A stretch of DNA of 64,000 bases from positions 124,001 to 188,000 of the forward strand of contig CAWBTF010000034.1 in the NCBI GenBank assembly GCA_963791595.1, given 5' to 3'. This DNA comes from JAEMQF01 sp963791595 (GTDB lineage Bacteria > Pseudomonadota > Gammaproteobacteria > Burkholderiales > Burkholderiaceae_C). The notes below the pieces were generated by a model that was not told the origin of the DNA, made no database searches, and saw only the letters and a list, made by a program, of their open reading frames with translations. Position 1 is the first letter of the stretch. Each line of letters opens with the position of its first letter. Both the position numbers and the translations under genes were made by a program. This document shows, piece by piece, positions 1 to 9,276 of the stretch.

Positions 1-34
1 CTGCTGCCATCACGACGAGGTGGTGCTGCGTCAC
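1..34 (-). CDS. murG: MurG N-terminus (partial, runs off window)
   Basis: Only the first 11 codons are inside the window. A GTG at 34-32 overlaps the ftsW stop (31-33) as GTGA and reads VTQHHLVVMAA, the usual kind of N-terminus just ahead of the glycine-rich loop of MurG. MurG adds GlcNAc to lipid I to make lipid II at the inner face of the cytoplasmic membrane. In beta-proteobacterial dcw clusters it directly follows ftsW. The call rests on gene order plus this short N-terminus; the rest of the gene cannot be seen. Confidence 0.7.
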   Translation of the reverse strand, partial: MTQHHLVVMAA

Positions 35-1368
35 GCTCGGCCCCCACGCATGAGTTGCCTGTTTTCGACGTCGACCCGGAGCACGATGGCGAGTGCCACC
101 AAGTTCATCAGAATCGCCGACCCGCCATAGCTCATCAACGGCAGCGTCAGCCCCTTGGTCGGCAGCACTCCGAGATTCACGCCCATGTTGATGAACGCCT
201 GGCCGGCGAACCAGATCGCGATGCCTTGCGCGAACAGTCCGGCAAACAGACGATCCATCGCGATCGCCTGGCGGCCGATCGCGAACAGGCGCCGCGACAG
301 CCAGAAGAACGCGCCGATCACGCACGCCACACCCACCAGACCGAGCTCTTCGCCGATCACGGCGAGCAGGAAGTCGGTGTGCGCCTCGGGCAGGTAGTGC
401 AGCTTCTCGACGCTCGAGCCCAGGCCCTGGCCGAACAATTCGCCGCGGCCGAACGCGATCAGCGAATGCGACAACTGGTAGGCCTTGCCGAGCGTGTACT
501 TCTCGTCCCACGGGTTCAGGTACGCGAAGATGCGTTCGCGCCGCCATTCGCTGAACGTGATCATCAGCACGAACGCGCCGATCAGGACAGCGGAGATCAA
601 CAGGAACATGCGCCCGTTCACACCGCCCAGGAACAGGATGCCCATCGCGATCGTCGCGATCACCATGAACGCACCCATGTCGGGCTCGGCGAGCAGCAGC
701 AGGCCGACACCGGCGATCGCCACCGCCATCGGCGACACAGCGCGGAAGAAGTTTTCGCGCGCGTCCATCTTGCGCACCATGTAGCCGGCGGCGTACATCG
801 CGATGCCGAGCTTGGCGAGTTCGGAGGGTTGAAAGCTGATCGGCCCGAGCGGCAACCAGCGGCGCGCGCCATTCACGTCCTTGCCGATCACGAGCACGAC
901 GATCAGCAGCGCCAGCGCGAGCACGAACACCGCCGGCGCGAATTTCTCCCAGACGCGCATCGGCACCTGCACCGCGAGCAGCGCCGCGACCACCGCCATG
1001 CCGATGAACATCAGGTGCCGCCACATGAAGTAGGTGGCGGTGTAGCGCGCGAATTTCGGGTTGTCGGGCAGCGCGACCGACGCGCTGTAGACCATCACGA
1101 GACCCAGCGACAGCAGCGCCGCGACGACCCACACCAGCGGCTGGTCGAAACCGAGCAGCCGCACCGGTTGGCCCTGCCCCAGGTGCACCTGGTCGCGCAC
1201 CGGCAGGCTGTCGCGACGCTTCAGCAGCGCCGCACCGCCCGCGCTGGCCGTCGCGAAGCCGGCACGCACACCCTGCAACAACGCGCGCCAACCCGCCTGC
1301 GAACCCGTGCGCAGGCTCGCAAGCAGCAGCACAAGCCAGCGCACCCGCGATCCGGATGGAATGGCCAT
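31..1368 (-). CDS. ftsW: FtsW, SEDS peptidoglycan glycosyltransferase
   Basis: A 445-residue polytopic membrane protein of the SEDS family, which polymerises lipid II into glycan strands at the division septum together with FtsI. The first membrane segment starts near residue 85 (PLVWVVAALLSLGLVMVYSA), so there is a longer cytoplasmic N-terminus than in E. coli. SEDS hallmarks visible are FQPSELAK, the HTDFLLAVIGEELG loop and the C-terminal LPLMSYGGS. The start chosen (MAIPSGSRV, ATG at 1368) lies 2 bases after the murD stop. Upstream in-frame ATGs would run back into murD. It is the penultimate gene of the dcw transcription unit seen here and overlaps murG by four bases. Confidence 0.96.
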   Translation of the reverse strand: MAIPSGSRVRWLVLLLASLRTGSQAGWRALLQGVRAGFATASAGGAALLKRRDSLPVRDQVHLGQGQPVRLLGFDQPLVWVVAALLSLGLVMVYSASVALPDNPKFARYTATYFMWRHLMFIGMAVVAALLAVQVPMRVWEKFAPAVFVLALALLIVVLVIGKDVNGARRWLPLGPISFQPSELAKLGIAMYAAGYMVRKMDARENFFRAVSPMAVAIAGVGLLLLAEPDMGAFMVIATIAMGILFLGGVNGRMFLLISAVLIGAFVLMITFSEWRRERIFAYLNPWDEKYTLGKAYQLSHSLIAFGRGELFGQGLGSSVEKLHYLPEAHTDFLLAVIGEELGLVGVACVIGAFFWLSRRLFAIGRQAIAMDRLFAGLFAQGIAIWFAGQAFINMGVNLGVLPTKGLTLPLMSYGGSAILMNLVALAIVLRVDVENRQLMRGGRA

Positions 1369-1370
1369 CG

Positions 1371-2987
1371 TCACGCGCTGACCTCCCCGCGTTCGTTGGC
1401 CAGTTCGCGATACGCCTGCGCAAACACTTCGGCGCGATGCCCGTAGTTGCGAAACATGTCCAGGCTCGCGCACGCCGGGCTCAGCAGGATCGCGTCGCCT
1501 GGCCGCGCTTGTTCGAAGCACCAGCGTGTGGCGACCTCCAGCGTCTCATGGCGCGCGATTCCCAAGTCCAGCCCCACGAGCACCGCCTCGACGCGGGGCG
1601 CGTCGCGGCCGATCGTCGCCACCGCACGCACATGGCGCCGCACCGGTTCGCGCAGCGGCGCGAAGTCCTGGCCCTTGCCGTCGCCACCGAGGATCACGAC
1701 CAACTTGGCGGGCGCCTTGTCCGCCCCCAGACCGTTCAACGCGGCGACGGTGGCACCGACGTTCGTGCCCTTGCTGTCGTCGAAGAAGTCGACCTCGGCG
1801 ACGCTGCCCAGGTGCTGCACGCGGTGCGGCTCGCCTTGGTACTCGCGCAGGCCATGCAGCATCGGCGCGAGCGCGCAGCCGATGGCGCGAGCGAGCGCCA
1901 GTGCCGCGAGCGCGTTCGCGGCGTTGTGCCGGCCGCGCACGCGCATCGCGTCGGCCGGCATCAGGCGCTGCAAGTGCAGCTCCGCTTCGCCTGCGCGTGC
2001 GGCGCCGCGTTTGGGTTGGTCTTCATCGCCCTGGGCAAGTGCGAGCCAGGCCATGCCGCCTTCGACAATCAGACCGAAATCGCCCACGCGCTGTGGAGCG
2101 GCCAGGCCGAACCAGACGACTTCCGGCGCCGGCGCGGCGCGCACCTTTGCGGCACCGCGTCGCGCCGGCAACGGCGCCGCGGGCTCGGGTGCGAGGCGCG
2201 CGACGTTCGCATCGTCGCGGTTCAGCACGCGCAGCGTACGCAGCCCGAAGATGCGTGCCTTCGCCGCCGTGTAGCGCGCCATGTCGCCATGCCAATCGAG
2301 GTGGTCTTCGGTGAGGTTGAGCACCGTGGCGGCGTCGGGTTCGAAGTCGCTCACGCCGTCGAGTTGGAAGCTCGACAGTTCGAGCACCCAGACTTCGGGC
2401 AGGGCGGCGGCGAGGTCTGACGCGAGGGCTTCGCCCTGCGCACCGGCGCCCGCGCCGAGCCACTGCGCAGGCAACGCATCCGTCAGCGTCTGCAGCAGCG
2501 TCGGCCCGATGTTGCCGGCCATCGCGACGCGCTTGCCGGCGCGCGCGATCAGCTGCGCCGCCATCGCCGTCGTCGTCGTCTTGCCGTTGGTTCCGGTGAT
2601 CGCGACGATCTTCGGCGCGTATCCATGGTCCGCCCGCAGGTCGCGCAGCGCCTGATTGAACAGCTCAAGTTCGCCCTGCACCAGAACACCGGCCTCGTGC
2701 GCCTGCTTCAGCAACGGCGCAATGCGCTGATCGAGCGGCGCGAGGCCGGGGCTCTTCAAGACGCGCTGCACTCCTTCGAGCGCCTGCGGCGTCAACGGCC
2801 CTTCGATGCGGCGTGCGGCAGGAACCAGCTCGACCAACGCCGCCGCCTGCGGCGGCGCGCTTGTGGAACCCCAGCGAGAGTCCCACACGCGCACATTCGC
2901 ACCGAAGCGCGCGCACCAGCGCGCCATCGCCAGGCCCGAGTCGCCCAGGCCGAGCACCAGCACCGTCGTGTCGCGCAGGTCCTTCAT
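1371..2987 (-). CDS. murD: UDP-MurNAc-L-alanine--D-glutamate ligase
   Basis: MurD adds D-glutamate to UDP-MurNAc-L-Ala in the cytoplasm, the second amino-acid step of peptidoglycan precursor synthesis. The 538-residue protein begins MKDLRDTTVLVLGLGDSGLA (Rossmann-like UDP-binding N-domain). It carries the Mur-ligase P-loop ITGTNGKTTTT at about residue 120, and has LNLTEDHLDWHG and FFDDSKGTN further on. It is longer than E. coli MurD (about 438 aa) because of several Ala/Pro/Gly-rich insertions around residues 170-200 and 265-330, which lie outside the motifs. Its ATG overlaps the mraY stop as ATGA, which fixes the start and suggests translational coupling. Confidence 0.96.
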   Translation of the reverse strand: MKDLRDTTVLVLGLGDSGLAMARWCARFGANVRVWDSRWGSTSAPPQAAALVELVPAARRIEGPLTPQALEGVQRVLKSPGLAPLDQRIAPLLKQAHEAGVLVQGELELFNQALRDLRADHGYAPKIVAITGTNGKTTTTAMAAQLIARAGKRVAMAGNIGPTLLQTLTDALPAQWLGAGAGAQGEALASDLAAALPEVWVLELSSFQLDGVSDFEPDAATVLNLTEDHLDWHGDMARYTAAKARIFGLRTLRVLNRDDANVARLAPEPAAPLPARRGAAKVRAAPAPEVVWFGLAAPQRVGDFGLIVEGGMAWLALAQGDEDQPKRGAARAGEAELHLQRLMPADAMRVRGRHNAANALAALALARAIGCALAPMLHGLREYQGEPHRVQHLGSVAEVDFFDDSKGTNVGATVAALNGLGADKAPAKLVVILGGDGKGQDFAPLREPVRRHVRAVATIGRDAPRVEAVLVGLDLGIARHETLEVATRWCFEQARPGDAILLSPACASLDMFRNYGHRAEVFAQAYRELANERGEVSA

Positions 2988-4162
2988 CGCAGTTTCAGAC
3001 TCGCCAGGCCGACCAGGCACAGCAGCATCGTGATGATCCAGAAGCGCACGACGACCTGCGTTTCTTTCCATCCGGACTTTTCGAAGTGGTGGTGCAGCGG
3101 CGCCATCTTGAAGATGCGCCGGCCGGTGCCGTAGCGCTGCTTCGTGAACTTGAACCAGCCCACTTGCAGCATCACCGACAGCGCTTCGACCACAAAGACG
3201 CCACCCATGATGCCGAGCACGATTTCCTGACGCGTGATCACGGCGATCGTTCCGAGCGCGCCGCCGAGCGACAGCGCGCCCACGTCGCCCATGAACACCT
3301 GCGCCGGATGGGTGTTGAACCACAAGAACGCGAGGCCCGCGCCGGCCATCGCGGCGCAGAACACGAGCAGCTCGCCGGTGCCCGGGATGTAGGGGAACAG
3401 CAGGTACTTGCTCCACACCGCGTTGCCGGTGATGTAGGCGAATACGCCCAGCGCCGAGCCGACCATCACCACCGGCATGATCGCCAGGCCATCCAGCCCA
3501 TCGGTCAGGTTCACGGCGTTGCTCGCGCCGACGATCACGAAGTAGGTGAGCAGGATGAATCCGAACACGCCCAGTGGGTAGCTGATCGTCTTGAAGAACG
3601 GCACGATCAGGTCGGCCTTGGGCGGCAAGTCGTTCGAGAAACCGCTTTGCACCCAGCGCAGGAACAGTTCGAGCACGCGCAGGTTCGAGGTCTCGCTCAC
3701 CGAAAACGCGAGGTAGAGCGCGGCGACGAGCCCGATCAGCGACTGCCAGAAGTACTTCTCCTTGGACGACATGCCCTCCGGGTTCTTGTGCACGACCTTG
3801 CGCCAGTCGTCGACCCAGCCGATCGCGCCGAACCCGAGCGTCACGACCATGACGATCCAGACGAAACGGTTGCTCCAATCGAACCAAAGCAGCGTGGACA
3901 CGCCGATGCCGATCAAGATGAGCACGCCGCCCATCGTTGGCGTGCCGCTCTTGGCGATGTGCTCTTCCACGCCGTAGCCGCGGATCGGCTGGCCGATCTT
4001 CAGCGACGTCAGGCGCCGGATCACCCACGGCCCGAACGCCAGGCCGATGAGCAGCGACGTCATCGCGGCCATCACGGCGCGAAACGTGATGTACTGAAAC
4101 ACGCGGAAGAAGCCGAGTTCCGGCGACAGCGTCGTCAGCCACTGCGAAAGGCTAAACAGCAT
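2984..4162 (-). CDS. mraY: Phospho-MurNAc-pentapeptide transferase MraY
   Basis: MraY transfers phospho-MurNAc-pentapeptide from UDP to undecaprenyl phosphate, giving lipid I in the cytoplasmic membrane. The 392-residue protein has about ten membrane segments and the family motifs GTPTMGG, the Asp-rich FGAIGWVDDWRKV, NAVNLTDGLDGLA and the histidine loop KMAPLHHHFEKSGW. The start MLFSLSQWL has a good GGAGG Shine-Dalgarno just upstream (rc of 4168-4172). The gap to murF is 23 bases, so this is one of the few junctions in the cluster that do not overlap. It ends in an ATGA overlap with murD. Confidence 0.97.
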   Translation of the reverse strand: MLFSLSQWLTTLSPELGFFRVFQYITFRAVMAAMTSLLIGLAFGPWVIRRLTSLKIGQPIRGYGVEEHIAKSGTPTMGGVLILIGIGVSTLLWFDWSNRFVWIVMVVTLGFGAIGWVDDWRKVVHKNPEGMSSKEKYFWQSLIGLVAALYLAFSVSETSNLRVLELFLRWVQSGFSNDLPPKADLIVPFFKTISYPLGVFGFILLTYFVIVGASNAVNLTDGLDGLAIMPVVMVGSALGVFAYITGNAVWSKYLLFPYIPGTGELLVFCAAMAGAGLAFLWFNTHPAQVFMGDVGALSLGGALGTIAVITRQEIVLGIMGGVFVVEALSVMLQVGWFKFTKQRYGTGRRIFKMAPLHHHFEKSGWKETQVVVRFWIITMLLCLVGLASLKLR

Positions 4163-4185
4163 TTCGCCTCCTGTGACGCGAAAAG

Positions 4186-5583
4186 CTAAACAGCATGTGG
4201 CGCGCCCCCCTGGCCGAGCAGCGCGGCGACGACGCGCTCCATCTTCATGAAGCGCGAACCCTTGACCAGGGCTGACGTGCACGGCGGCGCTTCGCCCAGC
4301 GCCGCAAGCAGCGCATCGACATCGCCGAAGTGGCGCGCGAACCCGAATGCATCGGCCGCGTGACGGCACAAACTCCCCACCGTCCACAGCACCTCGACGC
4401 CCCGCTGCGCCGCATAGGCGCCGACTTCGCGGTGGTACGCCACGCCTTCGTCGCCCACCTCGCCCATGTCGCCCAGCACCAGCCAGCGCGGCCCGGGCAG
4501 GCTGGCGAGCACGTCGATCGCGGCGCGCACCGAGTCGGGGTTCGCGTTGTAGCTGTCGTCGATCAACGTGCACTGTGCACCGCCGCGCTGCCAGGTCTGT
4601 ACCTGGGACCGGCCTTTGACCGCGACGAACTGCTGCAGGCCCTGCGTGATGGCCGGCAACGGGCAGCCCGCCGCGAGCGCGCAGGCGGCCGCCGCAAGCG
4701 CGTTCTTCACGTTGTGCAGGCCGGCGACTTTCAGGCGCAACTCTGCGGCGCCGGCCGGCGTGTGCAGCGACACCGTCCACGCACCCGCCGACCAGGATGC
4801 TCGGCCCGTCACGTCAGCGCCGGCGTCGAGCCCAAACGTGAGCACGTTTCGGCTACCGGCGAGCGTACGCCAAAGCGGCGTATATGCATCGTCGGCAGGA
4901 AACACCGCCACGCCTTGGGGGCCAAGCGCTTCGATCACCGCGCCGTTTTCGCGCGCGACCGCTTCGACTCTGGCCATGAACTCCTGGTGCTCGCGCTGCG
5001 CGTTGTTGACCAGCGCGACCGTCGGCTTGGTGAGGTTCGCGAGCATGCCGATCTCGCCCGGGTGGTTCATGCCGAGTTCGACCACCGCCGCGCGATGCCA
5101 GAGCTTCGAGTCCTGGCGCAGCCGCAGCAGCGTCAGCGGCAGACCGATGTGGTTGTTGAAGTTGCCTTGCGTCGACAGCGACGCCTCGCCATGCCAGGCG
5201 CGCAGGATCGCCGCAATCATCTGCGTCACCGTCGTCTTGCCGTTGCTGCCGGTGACGGCGATCAACGGCAGCTGCATGCGCGCGCGCCACGCGCCGCCGA
5301 GTTCAGCCAGCGCGAGCGCGCTGTCGGCGACGAGCAGGCCCGGCAGTCCGGCCTCGCTCAAGCCGCGCTCGGCCAGCGCGGCGACGGCGCCGCTGGCTTT
5401 CGCACTTGCGAGGAAGTCATGCGCGTCGAAGCGCTCGCCGCGCAAGGCCACGAACAGATCGCCCGGCCGCAGGCTGCGCGTATCGCTGTGCACGCGCTCG
5501 ATCAAAGTGCTGGCGCAAACCGCGGGGTCGCCGACCAGCGTCGAGCCCGACAGCAGCGCGTGCGCTTGCGTCAAGGTCATCAT
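4186..5583 (-). CDS. murF: UDP-MurNAc-tripeptide--D-Ala-D-Ala ligase
   Basis: MurF attaches D-Ala-D-Ala to UDP-MurNAc-tripeptide, the last cytoplasmic step of peptidoglycan precursor assembly. At 465 aa it has normal length. Visible motifs are the P-loop VTGSNGKTTVTQMIAAI near residue 112, ELGMNHPGEIG, LVNNAQREH and IDDSYNANPDS. Two consecutive ATGs (5583 and 5580) precede TLTQAHALL. The first overlaps the murE stop, so either could be used. It lies within the overlapping mur gene string on the minus strand. Confidence 0.96.
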   Translation of the reverse strand: MMTLTQAHALLSGSTLVGDPAVCASTLIERVHSDTRSLRPGDLFVALRGERFDAHDFLASAKASGAVAALAERGLSEAGLPGLLVADSALALAELGGAWRARMQLPLIAVTGSNGKTTVTQMIAAILRAWHGEASLSTQGNFNNHIGLPLTLLRLRQDSKLWHRAAVVELGMNHPGEIGMLANLTKPTVALVNNAQREHQEFMARVEAVARENGAVIEALGPQGVAVFPADDAYTPLWRTLAGSRNVLTFGLDAGADVTGRASWSAGAWTVSLHTPAGAAELRLKVAGLHNVKNALAAAACALAAGCPLPAITQGLQQFVAVKGRSQVQTWQRGGAQCTLIDDSYNANPDSVRAAIDVLASLPGPRWLVLGDMGEVGDEGVAYHREVGAYAAQRGVEVLWTVGSLCRHAADAFGFARHFGDVDALLAALGEAPPCTSALVKGSRFMKMERVVAALLGQGGAPHAV

Positions 5584-7184
5584 TGAAGACCACCTCGCGC
5601 TGCGAGGCAGCGCTGAGCTTCTTCGATGTCGGAAAAGGACCGCTTCACGCCCGCGATTTCCTGATAGTCCTCATGGCCCTTGCCGGCGAGCAGAACCACA
5701 TCGGAAGGGCTCGCGTTTGCCACCGCGTATTCAATCGCGGCGCGGCGATCCTCGATCGCGCGGCCGGAGTTCGCCGGCATGCCGGCGACGATTTGCGCGA
5801 CGATCGCGCCCGGATCTTCGTCGCGCGGGTTGTCGCTCGTGACAATCACCTGCTGCGCCTGGCGGACGGCAATTGCACCCATCAGCGGGCGCTTGCCCGG
5901 GTCGCGATTTCCCCCGCAGCCGAACACGCACCACAGCCTGCCGCCGCGCTGCCGTGCCAGCGGTTGCAGTGCGGTCAGCGCTTTCTCCAGCGCGTCAGGA
6001 GTGTGCGCATAGTCCACCACCACGGCGGGCACCGAGCCCTCGCGCTCGGTGCCCGCCGGCACGCGCTGCATGCGCCCCGGCACCGGGCTCAGGTGCTCGC
6101 AGGCACGCGCCACCTCGGCGAGCGGGAAATCGAGCGAGCGCAGGCCGCCGATCACGGCGAGCAGATTGCTGACGTTGTAGTCGCCGATCATGCGCGTGCC
6201 GACTTCGACACACGCCGAACCTTCGATCACGTCGAAACACAGCCCGCCGTCGCGATAGCGGACGTTCTGCGCGCGCAGCCGCGCCGGCGCCGCCACCGAA
6301 TAACTCCACAGCGCGATCGGTTGTTCGCTCAGTTGCTCGGCGAGCACCGCGCCGCGCGCATCGTCGACGTTCACGACGGCCGCCTTCAGCCCCGGCCACT
6401 CGAACAGCTTGAGCTTCGCCGCCCAGTAGGCCTGCATCGAGCTGTGGTAGTCGAGGTGGTCTTGCGTGAGGTTGGTGAACATCACGACGTCGAGCTGGGT
6501 GCCGTTCAAGCGCTGCTCATCCACGCCGATCGACGAGGCTTCGAGCGCGCAAGCCACGAGGCCGCGTTCGACGAAGTCGCGCAGCGTTGCTTGCAGCGCG
6601 ATCGGATCGGGCGTCGTGAAGCCGGTCGGCGTGAATGCCGCGCCGCTGCCGTGGTATGTCGACCCCCGGCCGCGGAGTACCGCGTCCGCCCCCCGGGGGG
6701 GCGAGCAACTGTCTTCGGAGCGGCCGGGCGACAGTTGCTCTCCCGCGGGCGGAATGCCGCTGCCCAAGGTGCCGATCACGCCGCAGCGCCGGCCAAGTAC
6801 GGCCAGCGCCTGCGCCGTCCACCACGCGGTGGACGTCTTGCCGTTGGTCCCCGTGGTCGCGAGCATCGTCAACTGCCGGCTCGGCTCGCCCATGAACGCG
6901 CTGGCGATGACACCGGCCTCGCGCTTCAAGTCGCGCACGCACGCCACGCCGTCCAGATCGGCCCAGTTGAATGCCGACGCTCCTTGTGCCTCCACGAGGC
7001 AGGCGCGCGCACCGGCACGCATCGCGTCGCGAACGAAACGTCGTGCGTCGTTCGCCGTGCCGGGCCACGCGACGAAAGCATCTCCCGGCGCGATGCGCCG
7101 GCTGTCGCTCGCCAGCGCGCGCACGCCGCGCTCGCGCAACCAGTGCACGGCGGCCTGCATCGAGGAGAGCGTGGTCAGCGCCAT
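5580..7184 (-). CDS. murE: UDP-MurNAc-L-Ala-D-Glu--mDAP ligase, with insertion
   Basis: MurE adds meso-diaminopimelate to UDP-MurNAc-dipeptide. The 534-residue protein has the P-loop ATTGTNGKTSTAWW near residue 113, FTNLTQDHLDYH, and the DNPRDEDP motif typical of mDAP-adding enzymes. The start MALTTLSSM overlaps the ftsI stop as ATGA. Residues about 146-182 (nt 6641-6749) are a Pro/Gly/Arg-rich stretch between SGIPPAG and FTPTG that family members normally lack. At DNA level this stretch carries a perfect 11-bp inverted repeat (6703-6713 / 6730-6740), so it looks like an in-frame palindromic insertion in a surface loop. Because murE is essential, the protein presumably tolerates it. Confidence 0.95.
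   Translation of the reverse strand: MALTTLSSMQAAVHWLRERGVRALASDSRRIAPGDAFVAWPGTANDARRFVRDAMRAGARACLVEAQGASAFNWADLDGVACVRDLKREAGVIASAFMGEPSRQLTMLATTGTNGKTSTAWWTAQALAVLGRRCGVIGTLGSGIPPAGEQLSPGRSEDSCSPPRGADAVLRGRGSTYHGSGAAFTPTGFTTPDPIALQATLRDFVERGLVACALEASSIGVDEQRLNGTQLDVVMFTNLTQDHLDYHSSMQAYWAAKLKLFEWPGLKAAVVNVDDARGAVLAEQLSEQPIALWSYSVAAPARLRAQNVRYRDGGLCFDVIEGSACVEVGTRMIGDYNVSNLLAVIGGLRSLDFPLAEVARACEHLSPVPGRMQRVPAGTEREGSVPAVVVDYAHTPDALEKALTALQPLARQRGGRLWCVFGCGGNRDPGKRPLMGAIAVRQAQQVIVTSDNPRDEDPGAIVAQIVAGMPANSGRAIEDRRAAIEYAVANASPSDVVLLAGKGHEDYQEIAGVKRSFSDIEEAQRCLAARGGLQ
6641..6749. repeat. Palindromic element inserted in frame in murE
   Basis: The stretch contains a perfect inverted repeat, GAGCAACTGTC at 6703-6713 and GACAGTTGCTC at 6730-6740, separated by 16 bases. 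It is flanked by very GC-rich runs (CCCCCCGGGGGGG around 6690-6700). It sits inside murE between conserved blocks and keeps the reading frame, adding roughly 36 codons. This resembles palindromic elements known to be tolerated inside coding regions in some bacteria. Exact boundaries cannot be set without an uninterrupted homologue. Confidence 0.6.
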
Positions 7185-8980
7185 CAGAAGCTCTCCTCCA
7201 CACCATCGGCCGGCGCGGAAATGACTTGCGACTTCACGTCCAGGTCCGGCGGCACGGCAAGTGCGCGCAGCGTTTGCTGGACGACTTCGCTGAACACCGG
7301 CGCGGCGACGTCGCCGCCGAAATACTTGCCGTTGCTCGGTTCGTCGAGCATCACCGCGACGATGATGCGCGGCTTGCCCATCGGCGCCATGCCGACGAAC
7401 CAGGAGCGATACTTCTTGTCGACGTAGACGCCGCCTTCCTGCTTGTGCGCGGTGCCCGTCTTGCCGCCCACCGAATAGCCCATCGTCTGCGCCTTGGGCG
7501 CGGTGCCGCCCTTGCCGGTGGCCAGGGCGAGCATGTGCCGCACCTGCGCGGCGGTGCGCGGCGACATCACGCTCACGCCCGCGGCGGGAATCGAGTCTTT
7601 CAGCAGCGTGGTGGGCAGCAGCGTGCCGTCGTGCGCGAACACGGTATACGCATGCGCCAGCTGGAACAGGCTGGTCGACAGGCCGTAGCCGAAGCTCATC
7701 GTCGCCTGCTCGATCGGCCGCCAGTTCTTGTGCGGGCGCAGCCGCCCGGTCACCGCGCCGGGGAAGTTGAGGTCGGGCTTGTGGCCGAAGCCGACTTGGG
7801 CGTACATCTCCCACATCTCGCGCGGCTGCATCTGCATCGCCATCTTCACGGTGCCGATGTTGCTCGACTTCTGAATCACTTCGTTCACCGTCAGCGCGCC
7901 GTGCGGATGCGCGTCGCCGATCGTCGCGCTGCCGATGGTGATGCGCCCGGGCGCCGTCTGGATCACGGTGTCGGGCGTGACGCGTTTGGTCTCGAGGGCG
8001 AGCGCGGCGATGAAAGGCTTCATCGTCGAGCCGGGCTCGAAGGTGTCGGTCAAGGCCATGTTGCGCACCGGCGCGGCGCCGGCCTTGCGCTGCTGGCCCG
8101 GCGTGTAGCTCGGGTAGTTGACCATCGCCAGCACCTCGCCGTTCTGCGCGTCGAGCACGACCACGCTGCCGGCCTTGGCTTTGTGTTCGCGCGCCGCGTC
8201 GCGCAGGCGCTGGTAGGCATAGAACTGCAACTTCGAATCGATGCTGAGCTGCACGTCGCGGCCGTGCACCGACGCCACGCTGTCGCCCACGTCTTCGACG
8301 ACACGGCCCAGGCGGTCCTTGATCACACGTCGCGAACCGTTGCGCCCGGCCAGGTCTTTCTGGAACGCGAGTTCGATGCCTTCCTGCCCCTGCTGCTCGA
8401 GATTGGTGAAGCCGACGACCTGGGCCAGCGCTTCGCCCTCGGGGTACTTGCGCTTGTACTCGCGCACCTGGTGCACGCCTTTCAAACTCATCGCCTGCAC
8501 TTCGGCGGCGACGGTGTCTTCGACCTGGCGCCGCAGCCAGACGAAGTTCGGGTTGCCGTCGAGCCGGTCTTCGAGCTCGCCCGGCGTCATGTCGAGCAGC
8601 TTGGCCAGGCGCCGGCGCTGCGCCTTGTCGGCGTTGAAGTCTTTCGGAATCGCCCACAGCGACGGCGCCGGAACGCTGGAGGCGAGGATCAGGCCGTTGC
8701 GGTCGATGATCTTGCCGCGGCTGGCCTGCAGCTCGAGCGTTCGCGCGTAGCGGATCTCGCCCTGCTTCTGAAAGAACGCCGCGTCGAGCCACTGCACATA
8801 GACGGCGCGACCGAGCAGCACCAACGAGCCGAGCGCGACCAGCAGCACCAGGAACTTGGAGCGCCACGGCGGCGTCTTCGACGCAAGCAGCGGGCTCGAC
8901 GCGTACATCATGCGGTGCGACTTGGGCACCGCGCCGCGCGGCGGGTTGCGCTTGGGGCTTTTCATCGCGCCGCCCATCAT
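7184..8980 (-). CDS. ftsI: Division-specific transpeptidase FtsI (PBP3)
   Basis: FtsI cross-links septal peptidoglycan in the periplasm and works with FtsW. The 598-residue class B penicillin-binding protein has a short cytoplasmic tail, one membrane anchor at about residues 46-65 (LVLLVALGSLVLLGRAVYVQ), and a pedestal domain with GRNGSRRVIKDRLG. The catalytic STMK is in FEPGSTMKPF, followed by SSN (KSSNIG) and KTGT (GGKTGTAHK). The start MMGGAMKSPKR overlaps the ftsL stop as ATGA. The second ATG (8965, MKSPKR) is an alternative. Its stop overlaps the murE start. Confidence 0.97.
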   Translation of the reverse strand: MMGGAMKSPKRNPPRGAVPKSHRMMYASSPLLASKTPPWRSKFLVLLVALGSLVLLGRAVYVQWLDAAFFQKQGEIRYARTLELQASRGKIIDRNGLILASSVPAPSLWAIPKDFNADKAQRRRLAKLLDMTPGELEDRLDGNPNFVWLRRQVEDTVAAEVQAMSLKGVHQVREYKRKYPEGEALAQVVGFTNLEQQGQEGIELAFQKDLAGRNGSRRVIKDRLGRVVEDVGDSVASVHGRDVQLSIDSKLQFYAYQRLRDAAREHKAKAGSVVVLDAQNGEVLAMVNYPSYTPGQQRKAGAAPVRNMALTDTFEPGSTMKPFIAALALETKRVTPDTVIQTAPGRITIGSATIGDAHPHGALTVNEVIQKSSNIGTVKMAMQMQPREMWEMYAQVGFGHKPDLNFPGAVTGRLRPHKNWRPIEQATMSFGYGLSTSLFQLAHAYTVFAHDGTLLPTTLLKDSIPAAGVSVMSPRTAAQVRHMLALATGKGGTAPKAQTMGYSVGGKTGTAHKQEGGVYVDKKYRSWFVGMAPMGKPRIIVAVMLDEPSNGKYFGGDVAAPVFSEVVQQTLRALAVPPDLDVKSQVISAPADGVEESF

Positions 8981-9276
8981 CGAACCACCCCGCGCGCGGC
9001 CGACGCCGCGGACTGCGGCGCGCTGACGTACAGCGTGACGGCCGGCGTGGCGTTGCGCATCGCGAGTTTGTCGCGCGCCATCTTTTCCACGCGCAGCGGT
9101 GTGGCCTGCGCCTGCTTCTCGGCGAGCAGGCGTTGCTGTTCGTTGTTGAGGGTGCGCTCCTCGGCGCGCGCGCGGTCGAGCTCGGCAAACAGGTGGCGCG
9201 ACTCGTACGACACGCGCACCAGGTAGACGCAGCTCGCGAGCAGCATGACCAGCAACACGACGTTGACGCGGTTCAT
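8977..9276 (-). CDS. ftsL: Cell division protein FtsL
   Basis: A 99-residue bitopic protein with a short N-terminus, one membrane helix (VVLLVMLLASCVYLVRVSYE) and a periplasmic coiled coil rich in Glu/Arg/Gln (residues about 33-65). This is the architecture of FtsL, the divisome scaffold that binds FtsB and FtsQ. Sequence conservation of FtsL is low, so position between rsmH and ftsI is the stronger evidence. Start and stop both overlap their neighbours by four bases. Confidence 0.92.
   Translation of the reverse strand: MNRVNVVLLVMLLASCVYLVRVSYESRHLFAELDRARAEERTLNNEQQRLLAEKQAQATPLRVEKMARDKLAMRNATPAVTLYVSAPQSAASAARGVVR

Noticed and set aside
55..1446. Long plus-strand frame antisense to ftsW and similar long antisense frames elsewhere (for example 2813-4189, 6971-9226, 27524-30055)
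   Set aside because: High GC content creates long antisense open frames; these are rich in His/Arg/Gln, show no family motifs and lie exactly opposite clear genes.
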